The notes beneath the pieces are model-generated. The model worked only from the letters and a program-made list of their open reading frames with translations. It was not told the origin of the DNA and ran no database searches. Shown here in pieces: positions 4,002-5,644 of a stretch of DNA of 5,644 nucleotides; positions within the stretch are counted from its first letter, which is position 1; every line of letters begins with the position of its first letter. The position numbers were made by a program, and so were the translations under genes. Origin of the DNA: a bacterium (lineage in GTDB: Bacteria; Patescibacteriota; Minisyncoccia; Phycocordibacterales; Phycocordibacteraceae); the NCBI GenBank assembly GCA_021780575.1, contig JAJXYL010000042.1, positions 1 to 5,644 of the forward strand, read 5' to 3'.

Positions 4002-5644
4002 ATGTTGAAGCGGCTCGAAATAGTCGGTTTTAAGTCGTTCGCCAAGAAGGCCATCTTGGACTTTTCGAGCGCGACGACGGCAATCGTCGGTCCGAACGGC
4101 TCAGGCAAGTCAAACGTCGCCGAGGCGTTCCGCTTCGCGCTCGGCGAACAGTCAATGAAGAGCATGCGCGGCAAGCGGACAGAGGATCTTATCTTCAATG
4201 GTTCCCACTCGGTCCCTCGCGCCAACCGCGCCTCGGTCGCTATTATCTTTGATAATTCCCGCCGCGATTTCAAGATTGATTTCGATGAAGTGTCCATCGA
4301 ACGTACCATTTTCCGCGACGGCACGAGCGAGTACGCAATTAATGGTTCGCGCGTGCGGCTCCGCGACGTCGCGGAGCTCCTCGCAGGCGCAAACATCGGG
4401 GAAACGGGGCACCACATCATCTCTCAGGGTGAGGCGGACCGGATACTGCTCGCGAACGCGCGCGAGCGCCGCGCGATGCTTGAAGACGCGCTTGGGTTGA
4501 AGATGTACGAATTCAAGAAGCAGGAGGCCGAACGGAAGCTTGAAAAGACGCAAGAGAATATCGAGCAGGTCAATTCCCTCCGCAGGGAGCTGGCGCCGCA
4601 CTTGCGTTTCCTGGAGAATCAGGTGAAGAAGCTCGAACGTGCCGACGAACTCCGCAGGGGGCTGGTCGGACTCGCGCAAACCTACTTCGCAATTGAGGAC
4701 GCATACCTAATACAAGAGAAGGCGGCGATAGCCAAAGAGAAGCATGAAGCGACCGAGCGGCTTGCCGCGACAAACCAAGAATTGAATCGTATCTCAGACC
4801 CGAAGTCGGCGGGCAGCGAGACCGTGAAGCGCACCGAGGCGCTCCGAAAGGCTGAGCAAGAGGTCACCACGTTCTCCGCCGCGCGTGCCGCGCTCTCGCG
4901 CGAGATAGGCCGAGTCGAGGGAACTCTCGCTGAAGTGAAGCGTCGGGCAACCACGGTCGCCCAAGAGCCGTATGCGAAAGTGCCTCGCGAAGAGCTCGAA
5001 GCGCTGCATCACGAAGTCGAGCGGCAAGTCGGATCTGCCGGCGAAGAACTTGCCGGACTTCGCGCTGCGCTCACAGCCATCCGGTCGATTATTAAGGTTT
5101 TCTTCGAGCGGCACGGCGCGCTCCAGTCCGACCGATTCTCGGACGAAGAAGAGTCCGCGCACAAACTTGAGACAGAGCGCGCTGTGCTCTCCGAGAAATA
5201 CACCATCGCTTCGAACGAACTTGAAAAGGCCGAGTCCGCCCGCGCCCGTGCCCGCGAGGCGCTCCTCGCCCTGGAAGAGGCCGGACACGAAGATCGCCGC
5301 CGCATCCTCGACATTGCACAATCAAAGGCGCATGAGGAGGGCGTGCTATCCAAGTGTGAAGCGCGCGAGCATGAGCTCGTCCTGCTCGCGGAGGTGCTCA
5401 TGCGGGATAAATCGGAGGTGCGCGCTCTTGCGGGTGTGGAGGCGGTGACGTATGCACCGCTGTCGGCGATGCCGGCGGAGGAGCGTCGCTCGCAGGAGGA
5501 AAGGAAGCGCACGCTGGAGCGCACGAAGATACGCTTGGAAGAGGCGGGCGGAACGGGCGAAGAAATACGGCACGAGCATAAAGAAATTTCCGAGCGCGAG
5601 GTGTTTCTCGCTAAGGAACTCGACGATCTTGCGAAGTCGGCGGC
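4002..5644 (+). CDS. smc: Chromosome partition protein Smc, N-terminal part
   Basis: Smc is the ATPase of the condensin-like complex that organises and segregates the chromosome, normally with ScpA and ScpB. The frame is open for 547 codons to the window edge. MLKRLEIVGFKSFAKKAILDF begins the head, then the Walker A motif GPNGSGKS (30-37), LGEQSMKSMRG (47-57), and the block INGSRVRLRDVAELL with ISQGEADRILLANARERRAMLEDALGLKMYEFKKQEAERKLEKTQENI, which leads into coiled coil at about residue 160. No SMC hinge is visible. Instead KIRLEEAGG followed by ER-x2-FLAKELDDLAKSA (509-547) resembles the segment that in full-length Smc comes after the hinge, just before the C-terminal head. This predicts a protein much shorter than the usual 1150-1200 aa. 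The signature motif, Walker B and D-loop are beyond the window. Confidence 0.93.
   Translation, partial: MLKRLEIVGFKSFAKKAILDFSSATTAIVGPNGSGKSNVAEAFRFALGEQSMKSMRGKRTEDLIFNGSHSVPRANRASVAIIFDNSRRDFKIDFDEVSIERTIFRDGTSEYAINGSRVRLRDVAELLAGANIGETGHHIISQGEADRILLANARERRAMLEDALGLKMYEFKKQEAERKLEKTQENIEQVNSLRRELAPHLRFLENQVKKLERADELRRGLVGLAQTYFAIEDAYLIQEKAAIAKEKHEATERLAATNQELNRISDPKSAGSETVKRTEALRKAEQEVTTFSAARAALSREIGRVEGTLAEVKRRATTVAQEPYAKVPREELEALHHEVERQVGSAGEELAGLRAALTAIRSIIKVFFERHGALQSDRFSDEEESAHKLETERAVLSEKYTIASNELEKAESARARAREALLALEEAGHEDRRRILDIAQSKAHEEGVLSKCEAREHELVLLAEVLMRDKSEVRALAGVEAVTYAPLSAMPAEERRSQEERKRTLERTKIRLEEAGGTGEEIRHEHKEISEREVFLAKELDDLAKSA

Noticed and set aside
3368..4420. Long open frame on the minus strand (about 350 codons) across rnc and the smc start
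   Set aside because: It is antisense to two certain genes, its translation resembles no protein, and CG-rich third positions of the sense codons remove stop codons on this strand. The other long minus-strand frames (for example 2362-2946, 4152-4679, 4794-5321) are explained the same way.

Overview
The window reads as chromosomal DNA from a member of the Candidate Phyla Radiation (Patescibacteria, most likely a Parcubacteria-type lineage). This is inferred from gene style, not from a search. The pointers are a bL32 that begins [17 protein letters not shown] and has lost its cysteines, start codons placed directly behind -10 boxes with no leader, very tight gene packing, and an Smc that appears much shortened. 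The DNA looks moderately GC-rich, with many CG-rich codons. Those codons create long open frames on the opposite strand that are not genes.

Layout. Positions 1-339 (minus strand) hold the N-terminal PHP part of the replicative DNA polymerase III alpha subunit (dnaE), cut by the window edge. Only 22 bp separate it from the divergent rnhB (RNase HII, 362-955). That gap holds one 10-bp palindrome that supplies a -10 box on each strand, with both ATGs at the predicted transcription start. Positions 936-1830 hold the accessory-looking part: two tandem units about 456 bp apart. Each has a good sigma70-type promoter, a conserved element around -10/+1, a hairpin at the mRNA 5' end, a GGAG ribosome binding site, a small cysteine-rich protein (85 and 92 aa) and a terminator. 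The two proteins share a cysteine motif but no longer align well overall. In unit 1 the first bases of the mRNA are perfectly complementary to a 10-mer directly before the terminator.

From 1838 to the end the genes are all on the plus strand and are housekeeping: rpmF (bL32, 1854-2210), a GC-rich hairpin, a nusB-Nudix fusion gene (2338-3285), rnc (RNase III, 3278-3970, overlapping nusB by 8 bp), and smc (4002 to the window edge). Together they cover ribosome assembly, rRNA transcription and processing (NusB and RNase III act on the same precursor), and chromosome organisation.

The strongest candidates for something undescribed are the paired cysteine-rich units with their shared leader and 5'/3' complementarity. 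After them come the NusB-Nudix fusion, the mirror-image leaderless dnaE/rnhB promoter, and the Smc whose post-hinge signature appears near residue 509. There is no tRNA, rRNA, CRISPR array or recognisable insertion sequence in the window.
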